From an uncultured Hyphomicrobiales bacterium (GTDB lineage Bacteria > Pseudomonadota > Alphaproteobacteria > Rhizobiales > Beijerinckiaceae), in contig CAIZEI010000203.1 in assembly GCA_903931945.1 (NCBI GenBank), forward strand, positions 1 to 40,066: DNA of 40,066 nt, read 5' to 3'. The first letter of the stretch is position 1, and each line of letters begins with the position of its first letter. The translations under genes and the position numbers were made by a program. Under the pieces are notes generated by a model that saw nothing but the letters and a program-made list of their open reading frames with translations, ran no database searches and was not told where the DNA came from. Below, piece after piece: positions 1 through 9,516 of this stretch.

Positions 1-55
1 CAAGCAACGCGCGAAGGCGCGGTTTTTCAACGAAAACATCAAAGGCAAGGCTCAT
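1..55 (-). CDS. N-terminal fragment of an unidentified protein (runs off the left edge)
   Basis: Reading the minus strand from an ATG at 55-53 gives 18 open codons (MSLAFDVFVEKPRLRALL) up to the window edge. A GGGGAG sequence lies 8 bases before the ATG, a good ribosome-binding site. The gene would be divergent from the NEW3-protein gene on the right, with about 200 bases of shared promoter region. Eighteen residues are too few to name a family, and a short open frame of this length can occur by chance, so this is a tentative call. Confidence 0.4.
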   Translation of the reverse strand, partial: MSLAFDVFVEKPRLRALL

Positions 56-258
56 GGCGGCGGCTCCCCGAATCAAACCGCTCCATGGAATCACGCAAAA
101 CGCAATCCGTTAAGGCCCGTTAACTTGAGTTCGGTGCCCTGCTGTTTGCAATCAGGCACTTGCAATTTGTCTAATTTTAGCCCTATTTCACCGCCACTTC
201 ACCGCCGCGCCCCACAGGGGTGGGGCATGTCTGGTCTGAATTTTGGGAGGGTATGCGC
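56..258. other. Intergenic region, probably divergent promoters
   Basis: About 200 bases separate the left-edge minus-strand start from the NEW3-protein gene. The right half is clearly more AT-rich (around 125-190) than the flanking genes, as expected of a promoter region. I see no tRNA, strong hairpin or recognisable operator. A GGGAGG ribosome-binding site at 245-250 serves the downstream gene. Confidence 0.4.
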
Positions 259-1431
259 ATGCGCGCAGGCGTTTTGGCGCTATTGGTAGCTTTGACGGCC
301 ACACCTGTGGCTTTCGCAAAAGATCCGAGCCCGGACAATGTGAAGGGGCTTTATCTCACGACCGATTTCCCCGCGATTACAATTCGCGCAGGCGAGGATA
401 CGACGCTCCCGATCACCATCTATAATTACGGCCTGCCTCCGGCCCGCACCGCGATCAAGGTCGATGGCGTGCCGGCCGAATGGAAGCCCGAATTGCAGGG
501 GTCAGGCAAGCCTGTCGGCGCCGCCTTTGTCGATTACGACGGTCGCGCGAGCCTCAATCTGAAACTGACCGTTCCGGCAGGCGCAAAACCCGGCGCTTAT
601 CCGATCGTCCTGACAGCGACGCCAGACGGCGGCGACGCCAAGCCGGTGACGCTGCCAATTGCCATCACGCTGGCCGAGCCCATCGCCGCCAAACTGACAG
701 CGACGCCGAAATTCCCGGTTCTGAAGGGCACGCCGAAGACCAGTTTCGATTTTTCCGTCGCCGTGAAAAACGAAAGTTCATCGGACCTGACCGTCAATCT
801 GGCGGCGGCGACGCCCACAGGCTTCACCACCACCTTCAAGGAAGGCTACAATACGCAGGAAATCACCTCCTTGCAGATCAAGGCCAATGAAAGCAAGGAT
901 ATTTCGGTCGGCATCAAGCCCGCGCCGAACGCCGCTGCGGGCCAGACGCCCGTCAAGGTGACTTTCGCGGCTGACAAGGCGACGGTAGTGTCGGAGCTCA
1001 CGCTCGATATTGCGGGGCAGCCTTCGGTCAGCATTTCCGGCCAGGACGATCGTCTCAGTGGCGAGGCGACTGCGGGGGCGGAAAAAAGCTTCCCGCTGGT
1101 CATTCGCAACAACGGCACAGCGGCAGCCAAGGGCTTGGCCATGAACGCCACGCCGCCGAGCGGCTGGACCGCCAAGTTCGACCCCAAGGACGTGCCCGAC
1201 ATCGCGCCCAATGGCGAGCAGAAGGTCAATATGCTGATCACGCCGACAGCCAAAGCCATCGCTGGCGATTACGTTGTCAGCGCGCGCGCTTCGGGGGACG
1301 GCGTATCGGAATCGGCGAGCTATCGCGTGACGGTGACGACATCGACGCTTTGGGGCATTACCGGCCTTGGCGTCATTGCTGTTGCATTGCTGGTGCTGGT
1401 CGGCGCAGTGGGAAGGTTTGGACGCCGATGA
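259..1431 (+). CDS. Secreted, membrane-anchored NEW3-domain protein of an ABC operon
   Basis: About 390 residues. It begins with a Sec signal peptide (MRAG followed by a hydrophobic run ending at ATPVAFA). The body consists of beta-rich Ig-like segments of the NEW3 type (alpha-galactosidase-associated, COG1470), with recurring patterns such as [15 protein letters not shown] and [14 protein letters not shown] single C-terminal membrane helix (roughly residues 362-385) ends in GRFGRR, so the bulk faces the periplasm. The start at 259 is chosen because GGGAGG at 245-250 sits 8 bases away; ATG 253 is the alternative but lies too close. The stop overlaps the next start (ATGA), implying translational coupling to the ATPase and permease. 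It is probably the extracytoplasmic partner of that ABC system; substrate unknown. Confidence 0.8.
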   Translation: MRAGVLALLVALTATPVAFAKDPSPDNVKGLYLTTDFPAITIRAGEDTTLPITIYNYGLPPARTAIKVDGVPAEWKPELQGSGKPVGAAFVDYDGRASLNLKLTVPAGAKPGAYPIVLTATPDGGDAKPVTLPIAITLAEPIAAKLTATPKFPVLKGTPKTSFDFSVAVKNESSSDLTVNLAAATPTGFTTTFKEGYNTQEITSLQIKANESKDISVGIKPAPNAAAGQTPVKVTFAADKATVVSELTLDIAGQPSVSISGQDDRLSGEATAGAEKSFPLVIRNNGTAAAKGLAMNATPPSGWTAKFDPKDVPDIAPNGEQKVNMLITPTAKAIAGDYVVSARASGDGVSESASYRVTVTTSTLWGITGLGVIAVALLVLVGAVGRFGRR

Positions 1432-2363
1432 GCGAACCGGTCATCCGCGCCGAGCAGCTCACAAAAACATATGGTCGCGCCGTCGCCGTCGATCATCTCG
1501 ACCTGACGATCGAACAGGGCGAGGTGTTCGGTTTGCTCGGGCCGAACGGCGCCGGCAAGACGACAACGATCCTGATGCTGCTCGGCCTGACCGAGCCGAC
1601 GTCAGGCAAGGCTGTGGTGGCGGGTTTCGACCCGCTGCGTCAGCCGCTCGAAGTCAAGCGCCGCGTTGGCTATATGCCTGATCAGGTCGGCTTTTACGAC
1701 AATCTGACGGGCCTTGAAAACCTGCGTTACACCGCCAAATTGTGCGGGTTCCGCGGCAAGGACGCCGATGATCGCATTTCTGCGGCCGCGCGGCGCGTCA
1801 AGCTCGAATACGCCATGAAAAAAGAAGTGCGCACCTATTCGCGCGGAATGCGGCAACGGCTCGGCATTGCCGAAATCGTGATGAAGGGCGCATCCATCGC
1901 CATTCTTGACGAACCGACAAGCGGACTTGATCCGCAGGCCTCACGCGAGTTCCTGGAACTCATACGCTCGCTCAAGCACGATGGCATGACGATTGTCCTG
2001 TCATCGCATTTGCTCGAAATGGTGCAGTCGATCTGCGACCGCGTGGCCTTGTTCAATCGCGGCAAGATTGGCCTGATGGGCCGGGTTGGCGATCTCATGA
2101 GCAATGTTCTTGGCGGCACGCATGTCATTCGCATTGACGCGCTTGGCGCAGGGGTGGCCGAAGCCATCGCCAAAGTGCCGGGCGTGTCGCGGGTGGTTCC
2201 CGAAGGCGGGCGCTTGCGCGTTGAGGCGATCGGCGATCTGCGCGCCGATATCGCGCGCGCTGTGGTTGGCTGCGGCGGCGATCTGAAAATGATCGATGCT
2301 GGCGAAGCCAGTCTCGAAGATGTTTATACGCGTTATTTTGAAGGGGTTCCCAATGCCGCGTGA
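1428..2363 (+). CDS. ABC transporter ATP-binding protein, NosF/CcmA-like
   Basis: A 311-residue cytoplasmic ATPase. Visible motifs are Walker [10 protein letters not shown] (about residues 38-46), the ABC signature as YSRGMRQ (about 137-143), Walker [14 protein letters not shown] (about 157-169) and the switch histidine in LSSHLLEM. The residues after about 220 form the small C-terminal domain usual in ABC-2 export ATPases. It overlaps the NEW3 gene by four bases and the permease gene by eleven, so the three are one operon. The resemblance is to NosF of the nitrous oxide reductase maturation system, but no nos genes are present, so the transported substrate is not known. Confidence 0.88.
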   Translation: MSEPVIRAEQLTKTYGRAVAVDHLDLTIEQGEVFGLLGPNGAGKTTTILMLLGLTEPTSGKAVVAGFDPLRQPLEVKRRVGYMPDQVGFYDNLTGLENLRYTAKLCGFRGKDADDRISAAARRVKLEYAMKKEVRTYSRGMRQRLGIAEIVMKGASIAILDEPTSGLDPQASREFLELIRSLKHDGMTIVLSSHLLEMVQSICDRVALFNRGKIGLMGRVGDLMSNVLGGTHVIRIDALGAGVAEAIAKVPGVSRVVPEGGRLRVEAIGDLRADIARAVVGCGGDLKMIDAGEASLEDVYTRYFEGVPNAA

Positions 2364-3309
2364 AGGGTCCGCTTTCGCGGGCGTTGGCGCCGTGATGATG
2401 AAGGAACTGGCCGACAATCTGTCGAGCACGCGGATGCGTCTGCTTGAGGGGCTGATCTTCATCACCGGCGCCGGCGCTGTCTATTCCACCATTGGCGCAG
2501 TGAAGGAAGTGATTGGCGAGGACCCATTCATCTTTCTGCGGGTGTTTACGACCGGAATTCCTCCGTTGCCATCGTTTGTCGGTTTCCTCGGCTTTCTGAT
2601 CCCGATCATCGCGATCGCGCTTGGTTTCGATGGCGTCAATGGCGAATTCAACCGACGCACGATGAGCCGCATTCTGGCGCAACCGATTTACCGCGACGGG
2701 CTGCTGTTCGGAAAGTTTCTCGCCGGCCTCGCGACCATCGCCATGGCGTTGACGGCGCTTTGGTTGTTTGTCATCGGGCTCGGCATCCTCATGCTCGGCC
2801 TGCCGCCGAGCAGCGAAGAAGTCTGGCGCAGTCTGGCCTTCCTCATCGCCGCGATCGCCTATGGCGGCGTGTGGCTTGCTTTGGCGATGCTGTTTTCGGT
2901 GATTTTCCGCTCCGCTGCGACGGCGGCGCTGGCGGCGCTTTCGGTGTGGCTGCTGTTTGCCTTTTTCTGGCAGATGCTGGTCGTGCTGATTACGCCGATC
3001 CTTGCGCCGGCGGATCCCTATAATATCGCTTCCCAGGTCCATACGGTTGAAGTGGGGCTGGGCATCGCTCGGCTATCGCCGAACACGCTGTTTTCGGAGA
3101 CGGCGCTCGCCTTTCTGAACCCGGCGGAGCGCGGGCAGAATCTCGGCGTTTTGCTTCCGGCGCAATTGCAGGGCGCCATCAGCGGGCCGCTGCCGTTCGG
3201 GGAAAGCGTCGCGCTGGTGTGGCCGCAGGTGGCGGGGCTCTTTGCCGCTTTCATCCTTCTGTTCACCATCGCTTACGTCCTGTTCCAGCGCCAGGAAGTG
3301 CGCGCCTAA
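2353..3309 (+). CDS. ABC-2 type transporter permease, NosY-like
   Basis: A 318-residue integral membrane protein. A soluble start ([19 protein letters not shown]) is followed by a first hydrophobic segment, a periplasmic stretch, and then several strong helices (around [73 protein letters not shown] and [18 protein letters not shown]). The motif [19 protein letters not shown] matches the conserved cytoplasmic loop of NosY-type permeases, where the ATPase couples. The start at 2353 overlaps the ATPase stop and has GAAGGGG just upstream. It is probably the membrane channel of the NEW3/ATPase operon. Confidence 0.85.
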   Translation: MPREGSAFAGVGAVMMKELADNLSSTRMRLLEGLIFITGAGAVYSTIGAVKEVIGEDPFIFLRVFTTGIPPLPSFVGFLGFLIPIIAIALGFDGVNGEFNRRTMSRILAQPIYRDGLLFGKFLAGLATIAMALTALWLFVIGLGILMLGLPPSSEEVWRSLAFLIAAIAYGGVWLALAMLFSVIFRSAATAALAALSVWLLFAFFWQMLVVLITPILAPADPYNIASQVHTVEVGLGIARLSPNTLFSETALAFLNPAERGQNLGVLLPAQLQGAISGPLPFGESVALVWPQVAGLFAAFILLFTIAYVLFQRQEVRA

Positions 3310-3376
3310 AGCGATTCTTCGCACCTCGCAGAGCGCTGGGGGGCGCTCGGCCCGGGCCTCTATGCAACCAAAGGAT

Positions 3377-3399
3377 TCCCCCGTTCGCCTTGCGGGGGA
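3377..3399 (+). terminator. Possible terminator hairpin after the NEW3/ABC operon
   Basis: TCCCCCG at 3377-3383 pairs with CGGGGGA at 3393-3399 around a nine-base loop. It lies between the permease stop and livH. The following T tract (TCTTTAAA) is short, so termination is plausible but weak. It could equally be the remnant of a palindromic repeat like those at 9500-11450. Confidence 0.35.
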
Positions 3400-3452
3400 G
3401 CGGGTCTTTAAACTAGCATCCCGCCACCCAAGACCTCCGCCCAAGGCCTGCA

Positions 3453-4316
3453 ATGCTCGGCAATGTCATCGGCGTTCTCTACGACGGCTTTGCCTACGGC
3501 ATGTTGTTGTTTCTGCTGTCAGTTGGCATGTCGGTCACGCTCGGCATGATGAATTTTGTCAATCTCGCCCATTGCGCTTTCGCCATGCTCGGCGGCTTTG
3601 TCACCGTAACGCTCATCAATCAATTCGGCTGGCCGTTTCTGGCGACGCTGCCATGCGCATTTCTCGCGGCCGCGGCGGTCTCGGTTGTGCTGGAGCGCAT
3701 CCTGTTTCGTCGCTTTTACCGCGCCGGGGATCTCGACCAATGCCTCCTGACCATCGGCGTCGTCTTCGTCTCGATCGCGACCGCCGCCTATATATTCGGA
3801 ACAGTGCAGCAGCCCGTGCAACTGCCGGCCTGGATTCGCGGCGTCTTCGTCATTGGCGGCCATAATTTTGGCGTCTACCGGCTGTTTCTGATTGCCGTCG
3901 CGCTGGCCATGACTGCGGTTCTCATTGCCTCCATCGAATGGACCCCGTTTGGCGCGCAGGTTCGCGCTTCTGTCGATAATCAGCGCATGGCGCGCGGCCT
4001 TGGCGTCAATGTCGACCTTGTGTTTGCGCTGACTTTCGCGCTCGGCAGCGGCCTTGCCGGTCTTGGCGGCGCGCTCGCCATCGAGGTTGTCGGCCTCGAT
4101 CATTCCTTTGCGCTGACCTATCTCATCTATGTGCTGATTGTCGTGTCGCTCGGCGGCATGGGTTCGATTGGAGGAACGTTTGTCGCCGCTGTTCTGTTGG
4201 GGATCAGCGACACCGCCGGCAAATATTATATGCCTGAAGTCAGCGCCTTTCTGATTTATGTGATTATGGTGGGCTTGCTGATGTGGCGACCCGCTGGCCT
4301 GTTCGGAAAGCGTTGA
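3453..4316 (+). CDS. livH: Branched-chain amino acid-type ABC transporter permease, LivH family
   Basis: A 287-residue polytopic membrane protein of the LivH family. Typical features are the N-terminal GMLLFLLSVGMSVTLGMMNFVNLAH segment (GLxxxFG..NxAHG-like motif with the conserved N and H), and the cytoplasmic EAA-like loop near RASVDNQRMARGLGVN, where the ATPases dock. It ends in the usual MWRPAGLFGKR tail. It starts at ATG 3453 with only a weak ribosome-binding site, and livM begins two bases after its stop. It should form the membrane pore with LivM, driven by LivG and LivF. The family also serves urea, amides and aromatic acids, so the substrate is open, particularly as no binding-protein gene accompanies the cluster. 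Confidence 0.88.
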   Translation: MLGNVIGVLYDGFAYGMLLFLLSVGMSVTLGMMNFVNLAHCAFAMLGGFVTVTLINQFGWPFLATLPCAFLAAAAVSVVLERILFRRFYRAGDLDQCLLTIGVVFVSIATAAYIFGTVQQPVQLPAWIRGVFVIGGHNFGVYRLFLIAVALAMTAVLIASIEWTPFGAQVRASVDNQRMARGLGVNVDLVFALTFALGSGLAGLGGALAIEVVGLDHSFALTYLIYVLIVVSLGGMGSIGGTFVAAVLLGISDTAGKYYMPEVSAFLIYVIMVGLLMWRPAGLFGKR

Positions 4317-4318
4317 AC

Positions 4319-5311
4319 ATGGCCAGACCCACAGGCAGCCAACCCGTTGACGCTCTTGCCGCCGAAGCGCGCTGGCGACCTGCGGAAATCGCGTTCTGGC
4401 TGGCGACGCTGCTGCCCAGTTTCGTGACGCCGGATTACCTGCAACTGGCCGGGCAAATTCTCATTACCGGCCTCTTCGCCCTGTCGCTCGATCTGATCCT
4501 CGGCTATGCGGGCGTCGTTTCACTGGGGCACGCTGCTTTCTTCGGACTTGGCGCCTATGCCGCCGGCATCGCTTCAAAATATGGTTGGGGCGAGCCTCTG
4601 ACCGGACTGTTGATCGGCGGCGGTGTCGCGGGAATTGTCGGCTATGGCGCGAGCTTCATCATATCGCGATTCCGCGGTCTCGCGCTGATCATGATCACGC
4701 TGGGGCTCAACCAGATTCTTGCCGAAGCCGCCAATTCCATGGGCTGGCTGACGGGCGGCGCGGATGGCTTGCAGGGCGTTCACACCTGGCTGGTGCTGGG
4801 CGTGTTCCATTTCGACCTTTATGGCGTGACCGCCTACTGGTATGCGCTGGCTGTCACGTTCGTCGTGTTTCTGCTTGTGCGCCGCATGGTCTATTCCCCG
4901 TTCGGGCTGGCGCTGCGCGGCATCCGCGAGAATTCGACGCGTATGCTGGCCATTGGCGCCGCCAATCACGCCCATGTGCGCAAGGCCTTCACCATTGCAG
5001 CGATCATTGCAGGCGTTGCAGGCGCGCTGCTGACGGAAACCACGGAAACGGTCTCTCTGGAAACCCTGAGTTTCGGACGCTCGGCCGATGTGCTTGTGAT
5101 GCTGATCCTCGGAGGCGTCGGTCAACTCTATGGCGGGTTGATTGGCGCGACGATCTATATGATCGCACGCGACCGCTTCTCCGATATCAACCCGCAATAC
5201 TGGTATTTCTGGATCGGCCTGCTGTTGATCGCGGTCGTTGTTTTCCTGCCCAACGGGCTGGTCGGGGGCTTGAAAAAACTCGGAGCGGCGATCGGGAGGC
5301 GCGGCTCATGA
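4319..5311 (+). CDS. livM: Branched-chain amino acid-type ABC transporter permease, LivM family
   Basis: A 330-residue membrane protein, the partner of LivH. It carries the LivM hallmark GYAGVVSLGHAAFFGLGAYA early in the chain and the coupling loop ALRGIRENSTRMLAIGANH-like region (around residues 195-215). It ends in the characteristic LPNGLVGGLKKL. ATG 4319 is chosen over an upstream in-frame ATG at 4283 because GGAAAG lies 8 bases before it and it falls just after the livH stop. The stop overlaps livG as ATGA. The N terminus carries about 25 hydrophilic residues (ARPTGSQPVDALAAEARWRP) before the first helix. Confidence 0.88.
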   Translation: MARPTGSQPVDALAAEARWRPAEIAFWLATLLPSFVTPDYLQLAGQILITGLFALSLDLILGYAGVVSLGHAAFFGLGAYAAGIASKYGWGEPLTGLLIGGGVAGIVGYGASFIISRFRGLALIMITLGLNQILAEAANSMGWLTGGADGLQGVHTWLVLGVFHFDLYGVTAYWYALAVTFVVFLLVRRMVYSPFGLALRGIRENSTRMLAIGAANHAHVRKAFTIAAIIAGVAGALLTETTETVSLETLSFGRSADVLVMLILGGVGQLYGGLIGATIYMIARDRFSDINPQYWYFWIGLLLIAVVVFLPNGLVGGLKKLGAAIGRRGS

Positions 5312-6060
5312 CAGCGGCGCTGACGGCAAAAGGCCTCGAAAAGAGCTTCGGATCTCTGATTGTGGCGAGCGACATCGCTTTTGAGTTGCCGGTTGGCGAG
5401 AGATGCGCGCTGATCGGCCCCAACGGCGCAGGCAAAACAACGCTGATCAATCTATTGACCGGGATGCTGCAGCCCGATTCCGGCCAGATACTGCTTGGCG
5501 GCGAGGATATCTCGCGCCTGCCGCCGCAACGCCGCGTGCGCATGGGGCTGGTGCGAACGTTCCAGATCAATTCACTGTTCCCCAGGCTCAATCCGCTTGA
5601 AGCTGTCACGCTCGCCGTGGCCGAACGGCGCGGCGAAACGCGCGACTTCCTGCGACGCCTTGCAACCAAAGCCGAGTCGATCGAAGAGGCCTGGGGCATT
5701 CTCAAATCGTTGCGGCTCGATGGCGTTTGTTACCGCGAGACGCGCGAACTCGCCTATGGTCAGCAGCGCCTCCTCGAAATTGCGCTGGCGCTCGCCACCA
5801 GACCAAAAGTGCTGCTGCTCGACGAGCCCGCAGCAGGCGTGCCCAAAGAAGAAAGCGGCGAACTTTTCTCGGTGATCGACGGCCTGTCGCGCGACCTCAC
5901 CATATTTTTCATCGAACATGACATGGATGTGGTGTTCCGCTTCGCAAGTCGCATACTTGTGATGGTGAGCGGCCGTCTGCTGCTCGAGGGAACGCCGGCG
6001 GAAATCGCTGCCGATGAGCGCGTGCGTGAAGTCTATCTCGGAGCCGCTCATCATGGCTGA
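5308..6060 (+). CDS. livG: Branched-chain amino acid-type ABC transporter ATPase, LivG family
   Basis: A 250-residue cytoplasmic ATPase with Walker [10 protein letters not shown] (about 37-45), the LivG-typical signature LAYGQQRLLEIALAL and Walker B VLLLDEPAAGVP, followed by the switch histidine in IEHDMDVVF. The ribosome-binding site GGGAGG at 5294-5299 is 8 bases from the start, and the start overlaps the livM stop. LivG proteins usually read DEPAAGLN; here the corresponding segment is DEPAAGVPKEES, a small deviation in the D-loop region. Forms the ATPase heterodimer with the next gene product. Confidence 0.88.
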   Translation: MTAALTAKGLEKSFGSLIVASDIAFELPVGERCALIGPNGAGKTTLINLLTGMLQPDSGQILLGGEDISRLPPQRRVRMGLVRTFQINSLFPRLNPLEAVTLAVAERRGETRDFLRRLATKAESIEEAWGILKSLRLDGVCYRETRELAYGQQRLLEIALALATRPKVLLLDEPAAGVPKEESGELFSVIDGLSRDLTIFFIEHDMDVVFRFASRILVMVSGRLLLEGTPAEIAADERVREVYLGAAHHG

Positions 6061-6772
6061 ACCGTTGCTTGTTCTGGAGGATGTGCGCGCGGGCTATGGC
6101 GACTCTGTCGTGCTTGACGGCGTATCGCTTGAGATCGCGCGGGAAGGCGGACTGGCCGTGCTCGGACGCAATGGCGTCGGCAAATCGACCCTTATGTTGA
6201 CAATTATGGGCCATACCAACATGCGCAGGGGGCGCATCCTGTTCGATGGCAAGGATATATCGCGCCTGCCTGCGCATCGGCGCGCGCTGGCGGGCATCGG
6301 CTGGGTTGCGCAGGAACGCGATATCTTCCCCTCGCTGTCGGTTGAAGAAAATCTGACTGTCGCCGCCCGGCCCGGCCGTTGGGATCTGGCTGCGATCCAT
6401 GAATTATTCCCGCGATTACAGGAGCGGCGCGACAATCGCGGCAATCAGCTGTCAGGCGGCGAACAACAGATGCTGGCTTTCGCACGCGCTCTGATGACCA
6501 ATCCGAAACTGCTCATTCTGGACGAGCCGCTGGAAGGGCTCGCGCCGATCATCGTCGAGGAATTGACCGCCGTTATCAGGCGCATGACCGCCGATCGAGA
6601 CATGGCGTTCATTCTCGTCGAGCAACACGCAGATGTCGCGCTCGCGCTGACCCGATCAGCGGCTGTGATCGAGCGGGGCCGGGTTGTGCATCGCGGTCCG
6701 TCTGCCGCGCTGCGGGCCGACCAAGCCCTGCTGGACCGCTTCGTGGGCCTGAAGGTGGCGGCGAGCGCGTGA
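6053..6772 (+). CDS. livF: Branched-chain amino acid-type ABC transporter ATPase, LivF family
   Basis: A 239-residue ATPase, the second motor subunit. Walker A is GRNGVGKST (about 38-46), the signature is LSGGEQQMLAFARAL and Walker B LLILDEPLEGLAP, all typical of LivF. It overlaps livG by eight bases. No gene for a periplasmic Leu/Ile/Val- or urea-type binding protein lies before livH or after livF, so the complex must use a binding protein encoded elsewhere. The next genes (iorAB-like) are 101 bases downstream on the same strand, so a shared substrate is possible but not shown. Confidence 0.88.
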   Translation: MAEPLLVLEDVRAGYGDSVVLDGVSLEIAREGGLAVLGRNGVGKSTLMLTIMGHTNMRRGRILFDGKDISRLPAHRRALAGIGWVAQERDIFPSLSVEENLTVAARPGRWDLAAIHELFPRLQERRDNRGNQLSGGEQQMLAFARALMTNPKLLILDEPLEGLAPIIVEELTAVIRRMTADRDMAFILVEQHADVALALTRSAAVIERGRVVHRGPSAALRADQALLDRFVGLKVAASA

Positions 6773-6873
6773 TCAAAAAAGCGTGTGGCGTCTGGACGCA
6801 TGCCGGGCTATGATTGACGTATTCAGAATTCGTGCGCGCCGCACAAAGCGGGCGCAAATAGGGAGGCGCCGGA

Positions 6874-7323
6874 ATGGCTACTTTGAATGTCAACGGAAAA
6901 ACGATGACTGCGGATGTCGATCCGCGAACGCCTCTGTTGTGGGTCATCCGCGATTCGCTCGGACTTACGGGCACAAAATATGGTTGCGGCATCGCGCAAT
7001 GCGGCTGCTGCACGGTGCATATCGATGGCGTCGCCACGCGCTCCTGCTCGGTGCCGGTGAGCGCCGCCGCCGGCAAGAAAATTACCACGATTGAAGGCCT
7101 CGCCATTGATGGCAAGCTCTCGAAGGTTCAGCAGGCCTGGGTCGATAGCGAAGTGCCGCAATGCGGCTATTGCCAGAGCGGCATGGTGATGGCGGTGTCG
7201 GCGCTTCTCAAGGACAAGCCAAAGCCGACAAACGATGAAATCGACGCCGCGATCACGAATATCTGCCGCTGCGGCACCTATCAGCAGGTGCGCGAAGCCA
7301 TCCATGCAGCGGCCAAGGCCTGA
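6874..7323 (+). CDS. (2Fe-2S)-binding small subunit of a molybdenum hydroxylase, IorA-like
   Basis: A 149-residue protein of the xanthine dehydrogenase small-subunit family. Two iron-sulfur clusters can be assigned: the plant-type N-terminal cluster by Cys38, Cys43, Cys46 and Cys58, and the alpha-helical C-terminal cluster by Cys97, Cys100, Cys131 and Cys133 (CGYC and CRC patterns). It passes electrons from the molybdenum centre in the next gene product to an outside acceptor. There is no FAD subunit, as in isoquinoline 1-oxidoreductase (IorAB) and related periplasmic aldehyde or N-heterocycle dehydrogenases, which use cytochromes. GGGAGG at 6861-6866 lies 7 bases before the ATG. Confidence 0.88.
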   Translation: MATLNVNGKTMTADVDPRTPLLWVIRDSLGLTGTKYGCGIAQCGCCTVHIDGVATRSCSVPVSAAAGKKITTIEGLAIDGKLSKVQQAWVDSEVPQCGYCQSGMVMAVSALLKDKPKPTNDEIDAAITNICRCGTYQQVREAIHAAAKA

Positions 7324-7336
7324 GGGAGGATCGATC

Positions 7337-9502
7337 ATGAACGCATTCACTCATATCGATCGCCGTTCCTTCCTGGTGGGCGCCAGCGCTGGCGGCCTGT
7401 CGCTGGGCATGAGCCTGTCTTTCACCGGGGCTGCGGAAGCCGCCGTCACCATGCCCGAGGTCAACGCCTGGGTTGTGGTCAAGCCCGACGACAGTGTGGT
7501 CATTCGCGTCGTGCGACCGGACATGGGCCAGGGCAGTATGACCGGCCTTGCCCAGCTTGTCGCTGAAGAGCTCGAATGCGACTGGTCGAAAGTCTCGACC
7601 GAATATCCAACGCCCGGCGAAAACCTCGCCCGCAAGCGCGTCTGGGGGGCGATGAATTCGACCGGCAGTCAGGCGATCCGCAGCTCTCAGGATTATGTTC
7701 GGCGCGGCGGCGCCGCCGCCCGCATCATGCTGGTGCAGGCCGCCGCCGACGAATGGAAAGTGCCTGCCGCTGAATGCACGGTGGAAAAGGGCGTCATCAG
7801 CCACAAGGGCTCTGGCAAGAAGACCAGCTTTGGCAAAGTCGCAGCAGCAGCCGCGAAGATTGCGCCGCCCGATCCAAAAGGCATTGTGTTGAAGGACCCG
7901 AAGACCTGGACCATCGCCGGCAAACCGTTGAAGCGCGCCGATACGATCGACAAGGTCACCGGCAAGCATTCTTTCGGCATCGACGTGAAACTGCCCGGCA
8001 TGATGATCGCCGCCATCCGCCAGTGTCCGGTCAATGGCGGCAAGGTGAAGAGCTTTGAGTCCGCGCGCGTCGAGGGCATGCGTGGCGTGAAGAAGGTCGT
8101 GCAGGTGGGCGAAGAAGCCGTCGCGGTGGTCGCCGACAATTTCTGGAACGCCAAACAGGCGGTTCTCGCGCTCCCGGTTGTCTGGGATGAGGGCAAGAGC
8201 GCTGATGTCTCCAGCGAGACCATTGCAGCCATTCTCAAAGCCGGCCTTGATGCGGACGAAGCCTTTGTTGGCAACAGGATTGGCGATGCGAAGGAAGCGC
8301 TGGCGCAACCCGGGGTCAGGAAGATCGAGGCGGTCTACGCCTATCCCTTCCAGAACCATGCGACCATGGAGCCGATGAACGCCACGGCGCTCTACACGGC
8401 GGACAAATGCGAGGTCTGGTGCCCGACCCAGAACGCCGAAGCTGCGCTTGCCGTCACGATCGCGACCTCCGGTCTGCCGGCGGATAAATGCGAAGTCTAC
8501 AAAACCCAGCTTGGCGGCGGTTTCGGTCGGCGTGGCCGCGCCGATTTCGTAGCGCAGGCCATTCTCATCGCCAAGCAATTGCCGGGCACGCCCGTCAAAC
8601 TGCTGTGGACGCGCGAAGAAGACATGACGCATTGCTCCTATCATCCGATTACGCAATGCAAGCTCACCGCTGGCGTTGACGAAAAGGGCAATGTCACCGC
8701 CTGGAAAATGCGCATCTCCGGCCAGTCGATTATCGCTTCGCTGGCGCCAGAACGGCTTGAGAACGGCATGGATCCCGCAACGTTCCAGGGTCTGACCGCC
8801 TCGGCGCCTGAAGGCGCGTTCGGATATAACATTCCCAATGTGCTGATCGACCATGCGATGCGCAACACCCATCTGACAGCGGGCTTCTGGCGCGGCGTCA
8901 ATTCCAACCACAACGCCATCTATGTCGAGAGCTTCATCGACGAGATCGCGCATGAAACCAAGCAGGATCCGCTGGAGTTCCGCCGCAAGCTGCTCAAACC
9001 CAAACAGCTTGCAGTGCTCAACGCAGTCGCCGCGAAAGCGGGCTATGGCAAACCCGCCAAGGGCCGCGCGTTCGGTCTGTCTTCGATGAACACATTCGGC
9101 AGCTACGTCGCAGCCTGCGCCGAGGTGTCGGTCGTCGATGGCAAATTGACCATCCATCGCATCGTCGCAGCGACCGACCCCGGATATATTGTCAATCCGG
9201 CGCTGGTGGAGCGGCAGGTCATGGGCTCGTTCGTGTATGGACTTTCGGCGCTGCTCTATGGCGAAATCTCGGTCAAGAATGGCGCCGTCGAACAGACCAA
9301 TTTCGACACCTACAATGTCATGCGCATGGCTGAAATGCCGGTTGTCGAAGTCATCCTGGCGCCGTCCGGCGGCTTCTGGGGCGGCGTCGGCGAACCGACG
9401 ATTTCGGTTGCGGCGCCGGCCGTGCTCAACGCGATTTTCGCGGCGACCGGCAAGCGCGTGCGCAGCTTCCCGCTGATGAATCAGGATCTGGGTACGGTTT
9501 AG
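7337..9502 (+). CDS. Molybdopterin-binding large subunit, isoquinoline 1-oxidoreductase-like (IorB), Tat-exported
   Basis: A 721-residue protein. The N terminus has a twin-arginine signal (DRRSFLVGASAGG, then a hydrophobic run to AEA), so the holoenzyme should be folded with its cofactor and exported to the periplasm, carrying the 2Fe-2S subunit with it. The family motifs GGGFGRRGR (mid-protein) and FWGGVGEPTISVAAPAV near the C terminus are present; the Glu of GVGEP is the expected catalytic base. GGGAGG six bases or so before ATG 7337 sets the start, 13 bases after the iorA-like stop. The substrate cannot be read from the sequence: isoquinoline, quinoline, nicotinate and aldehydes are all used by relatives. 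Confidence 0.87.
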   Translation: MNAFTHIDRRSFLVGASAGGLSLGMSLSFTGAAEAAVTMPEVNAWVVVKPDDSVVIRVVRPDMGQGSMTGLAQLVAEELECDWSKVSTEYPTPGENLARKRVWGAMNSTGSQAIRSSQDYVRRGGAAARIMLVQAAADEWKVPAAECTVEKGVISHKGSGKKTSFGKVAAAAAKIAPPDPKGIVLKDPKTWTIAGKPLKRADTIDKVTGKHSFGIDVKLPGMMIAAIRQCPVNGGKVKSFESARVEGMRGVKKVVQVGEEAVAVVADNFWNAKQAVLALPVVWDEGKSADVSSETIAAILKAGLDADEAFVGNRIGDAKEALAQPGVRKIEAVYAYPFQNHATMEPMNATALYTADKCEVWCPTQNAEAALAVTIATSGLPADKCEVYKTQLGGGFGRRGRADFVAQAILIAKQLPGTPVKLLWTREEDMTHCSYHPITQCKLTAGVDEKGNVTAWKMRISGQSIIASLAPERLENGMDPATFQGLTASAPEGAFGYNIPNVLIDHAMRNTHLTAGFWRGVNSNHNAIYVESFIDEIAHETKQDPLEFRRKLLKPKQLAVLNAVAAKAGYGKPAKGRAFGLSSMNTFGSYVAACAEVSVVDGKLTIHRIVAATDPGYIVNPALVERQVMGSFVYGLSALLYGEISVKNGAVEQTNFDTYNVMRMAEMPVVEVILAPSGGFWGGVGEPTISVAAPAVLNAIFAATGKRVRSFPLMNQDLGTV

Positions 9503-9516
9503 GCAAACGTGGCTCC

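Noticed and set aside
2125-3042. A 305-codon minus-strand frame over the permease gene
   Set aside because: The product is a run of charged residues (His, Arg, Gln, Glu) typical of the antisense of a hydrophobic membrane protein.
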